From contig NC_020191.1 in NCBI RefSeq assembly GCF_000315915.1, positions 496,001 through 560,000 on the forward strand: a stretch of 64,000 nucleotides of DNA, written 5' to 3'. The position numbers and the translations under genes are program-made. Under the pieces are notes generated by a model that saw only the letters and a program-made list of their open reading frames with translations, ran no database searches and was not told where the DNA came from. Origin of the DNA: Henningerozyma blattae CBS 6284 (lineage: Eukaryota; Ascomycota; Saccharomycetes; Saccharomycetales; Saccharomycetaceae). Each line of letters opens with the position of its first letter. Positions within the stretch are counted from its first letter, which is position 1. Of this stretch, positions 61,805 through 64,000 are shown in pieces.

Positions 61805-64000
61805 TTACATCCTACCATTAATAAAATTTGAATTTACGTTAAGATTTACACCAGGCGATAATTGTCTAAATCTACTTGCAGCTACAACATTTTGGCTCTT
61901 CTTATGTTGAATTGGTGTATTAAATTTTTGATTAGTATGATTTATTAATCTTGAATTATTTGACATAGGGTACGCAGAGCCAACATCAATATTATTGACT
62001 GGCAAAAATTCATAAGACTTAGAGGTGGACCCAGTAAAATGAGAATGTCTTCTTGGTTTATTTGACTGTTGATATCTTGCATTCGAGATATTTGAATTAG
62101 GGATCATATTTGAACTCCTATTACCAACCCCACTTGTGTAACTCATATTTGAAATTTTACTGGTATTCATATTTGAATACATACCCGTATTTTCATTCCA
62201 ATTATTATTACCATTGTATTGATAATTAGAATTGAATGAACCATTCGGTTCAATGTTGTAGCTGTTATTACTTTGATAAAATGGATTCCTAGAATTATTA
62301 TTGTAACTATTATTGTAAGTATTGTAATTACTGTTCATGTTGTTGAAAGTGTTGCTATTCATATTGTTATTGATGGAGTTAATATTGAGATTATCGTTTA
62401 TATTGTTGATCATATTGTTGTTCACAAGATTATCAAAATTGTTATTATCAAGATTATTAAACGAGTTACTAACACGCATATTGTTATACATGTTTCCATT
62501 CATATTATTGGAGTTCATGTTTCTCATGTTATACCTAGGATTTCTTAAATTGTTATTCATTATTAAAGTTCTGCTAGTTTTTTTAATTGGAGAATCATTC
62601 ATATATTCGAACGTATTAGAGTTGTAACAGGGAGTGTTATTGGGGGGCATACTAATATTAAAATTATTATTGTTCACTTCATTATTTTCAACTTCGATTT
62701 CAGATTCAGGGGAATTATAAACCATTTCATTTGGATCCTTGTTTATGTATTCAGGTTCCATGTAGTATGTATTTCGAGTATTATACGGTGGAGATACATT
62801 AGAAATGTTACTAGTTTCATATGAAAGAGAGTCTGTATTATTTATGTTATTGATTGAATTTTCATTAAATGGATTTTTATTATTGTTATAATTTTGATTT
62901 GAGATATGGGCATTATTAGTACTAGTAATACATGTGGTACTATAACTGTTAACATTGTTGTAGTTATTCATATTAGTAAATGTATTTGGGCTACATTTAC
63001 TTAAGGCATGATAAGAGTGTCGTTGTGGAAATGATGCAGGTCTTGAACTATTATTATTATTTGAATTGCCATCTGGGGATCCATTTGGTGAGTTAGTTCT
63101 ATTAGAATTTGAATTTATTTTTACTAGAGAAGAATTCTGAGTAAATGCAGGATTATTGTTTTTTTTATCAATACCAAAGGATAACTCTGAAGTCGGGTTA
63201 GCTTTTATGTTATTTCTATTGAATTTGGAACTTGTAATTGAATTAGAATATAAATCCGAAGTTGAATTAAAATTAGTTTTCCCCGTATTATGTAATTTCG
63301 AATAAACGATCTTTTTATCTACATCTTTAAAAGTGGGATAAATTGTTTGTGAGTTCGATAACTTGTATGAATTTACTGAATAAGGGTTAACTAAATCAGG
63401 TGCAGACTGAGTGGATGAGTGATTCATATATGTGAATGTTTCAGGATCGTCAGATAAATATTTAATAGGCTTATTTGTTTCTACTTGTTGCTTTTTAGGA
63501 GATGATGTTGAAGGTAAGTTTGAGGTTGAACTTGAATAATGTGAATATCTTTTCAAATTTCTTTTTAACTTTGATGGAGAAACCTTAACATCATCATCAT
63601 TACAAATATTTAAAATTGACACTAACAGATCATTAATTTTCTCACCTACATATGGTAAAGACCATGAAAAAACATCCATAAAATCAGGTAATAGATAAGG
63701 ATGAGGAGATTTTTCAAACTGATTAATATTTAGAGTGTCATTTTCGATCTTTAATATAGCGGCTTTATTATCAAAAGAATCCAAATAATTTGGGGCACTA
63801 AAAATCGTTAGCATACTTGGGAAATCATATTCTTTTGTATTCTTATACATTCTATAGCCTAGATCTTGCGCTTCATGTGCTCTAATGATTGATAATAAAT
63901 TATTTTTCTTCAAGAACTCACATACAGCTTTATAAGTGAAGCAAACTGAACAACCTCTTGATTCATTTGGAACGAAAAAAATATCTCCATCAGCAGTAAT
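61805..64000 (-). CDS. CNA1/CMP2: Calcineurin A catalytic subunit with atypical Asn-rich C-terminal tail (5' end beyond window)
   Basis: The minus-strand frame runs in from base 64000 and ends with a stop at 61805, showing 731 residues of the C-terminal part. The first 100 visible residues are the end of the PP2B catalytic domain: [17 protein letters not shown], the active-site region [17 protein letters not shown] and [18 protein letters not shown]. Next, at about residues 100-137, is the calcineurin-B-binding helix [18 protein letters not shown]...[11 protein letters not shown]. After that, the usual calmodulin-binding (RNKI...SRMFSVLREE) and autoinhibitory (FEKARKEDLINEKLPP) segments are absent. 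In their place is a tail of about 590 residues dominated by Asn, Ser and Tyr. The Trp of SPHPYW is Leu here. The position next to ATG23 matches YLR433C. It dephosphorylates targets such as Crz1 in calcium signalling (family knowledge). Confidence 0.9.
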   Translation of the reverse strand: MTADGDIFFVPNESRGCSVCFTYKAVCEFLKKNNLLSIIRAHEAQDLGYRMYKNTKEYDFPSMLTIFSAPNYLDSFDNKAAILKIENDTLNINQFEKSPHPYLLPDFMDVFSWSLPYVGEKINDLLVSILNICNDDDVKVSPSKLKRNLKRYSHYSSSTSNLPSTSSPKKQQVETNKPIKYLSDDPETFTYMNHSSTQSAPDLVNPYSVNSYKLSNSQTIYPTFKDVDKKIVYSKLHNTGKTNFNSTSDLYSNSITSSKFNRNNIKANPTSELSFGIDKKNNNPAFTQNSSLVKINSNSNRTNSPNGSPDGNSNNNNSSRPASFPQRHSYHALSKCSPNTFTNMNNYNNVNSYSTTCITSTNNAHISNQNYNNNKNPFNENSINNINNTDSLSYETSNISNVSPPYNTRNTYYMEPEYINKDPNEMVYNSPESEIEVENNEVNNNNFNISMPPNNTPCYNSNTFEYMNDSPIKKTSRTLIMNNNLRNPRYNMRNMNSNNMNGNMYNNMRVSNSFNNLDNNNFDNLVNNNMINNINDNLNINSINNNMNSNTFNNMNSNYNTYNNSYNNNSRNPFYQSNNSYNIEPNGSFNSNYQYNGNNNWNENTGMYSNMNTSKISNMSYTSGVGNRSSNMIPNSNISNARYQQSNKPRRHSHFTGSTSKSYEFLPVNNIDVGSAYPMSNNSRLINHTNQKFNTPIQHKKSQNVVAASRFRQLSPGVNLNVNSNFINGRM

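Noticed and set aside
1..64000. CRISPR arrays, operons or bacterial mobile elements
   Set aside because: Genes are eukaryotic yeast genes with individual promoters; the tandem repeats seen are simple or coding repeats without spacer structure.

Overview
The window is nuclear DNA from a budding yeast of the family Saccharomycetaceae. It has dense, almost intron-free genes that match Saccharomyces cerevisiae proteins in sequence and largely in order, two yeast-type tRNA-Leu genes, Ty1/copia retrotransposon debris next to those tRNAs, and AT-rich spacers. All functional names below come from recalled family motifs and S. cerevisiae gene order; no database search was run.

Layout. (1) 1-17.2 kb: EIS1 (partial), HOF1, CSE4, ELM1, an MSN2/MSN4 factor, MNR2, SUB1, a YET1/YET2 protein and a tiny mitochondrial protein, then a 3.6 kb spacer and MCM1. 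This merges genes that S. cerevisiae splits between chromosomes XI (YKL048-065) and XIII (YMR031-043). (2) 22.6-30.1 kb: two GST-fold genes in divergent orientation (GTO1/ECM4-like and an eEF1B-gamma N-domain-only protein), solo LTRs, tRNA-Leu(UAG) with intron, RSM26, SOD1 and KEI1. (3) 30.4-34.1 kb: a broken copia-type element with inverted LTRs, a nested LTR, and tRNA-Leu(UAA). (4) 34.5-46.4 kb: the YLR419W-type DExH helicase, VPS36, PXA2 and PUN1 (YLR414-419 mixed with YKL188). (5) 47.0-64.0 kb: TDA5, SPC2, CRN1, SEN1, ATG23 and a partial calcineurin A gene (YLR426-433 mixed with YML055).

Three separate stretches therefore interleave S. cerevisiae sister blocks, while several genes expected between them (for example ARP9, MIH1, CCS1, IMD3/4) are missing. 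This fits one track of a post-whole-genome-duplication species that kept a different set of duplicates from S. cerevisiae. I could not fix the genus.

The most unusual item is the calcineurin A gene at the right edge. It keeps the catalytic end and the regulatory-subunit-binding helix but has a roughly 590-residue Asn-rich tail where the calmodulin-binding and autoinhibitory segments normally sit. Next in interest are the fold-back retrotransposon, a possible 5'-leader intron in the long MCM1 upstream region, an orphan TFIIIC B box between PXA2 and PUN1, and the sharp GC rise over ELM1. One ambiguous base (869) and a 20-base assembly gap (22308-22327) are present.
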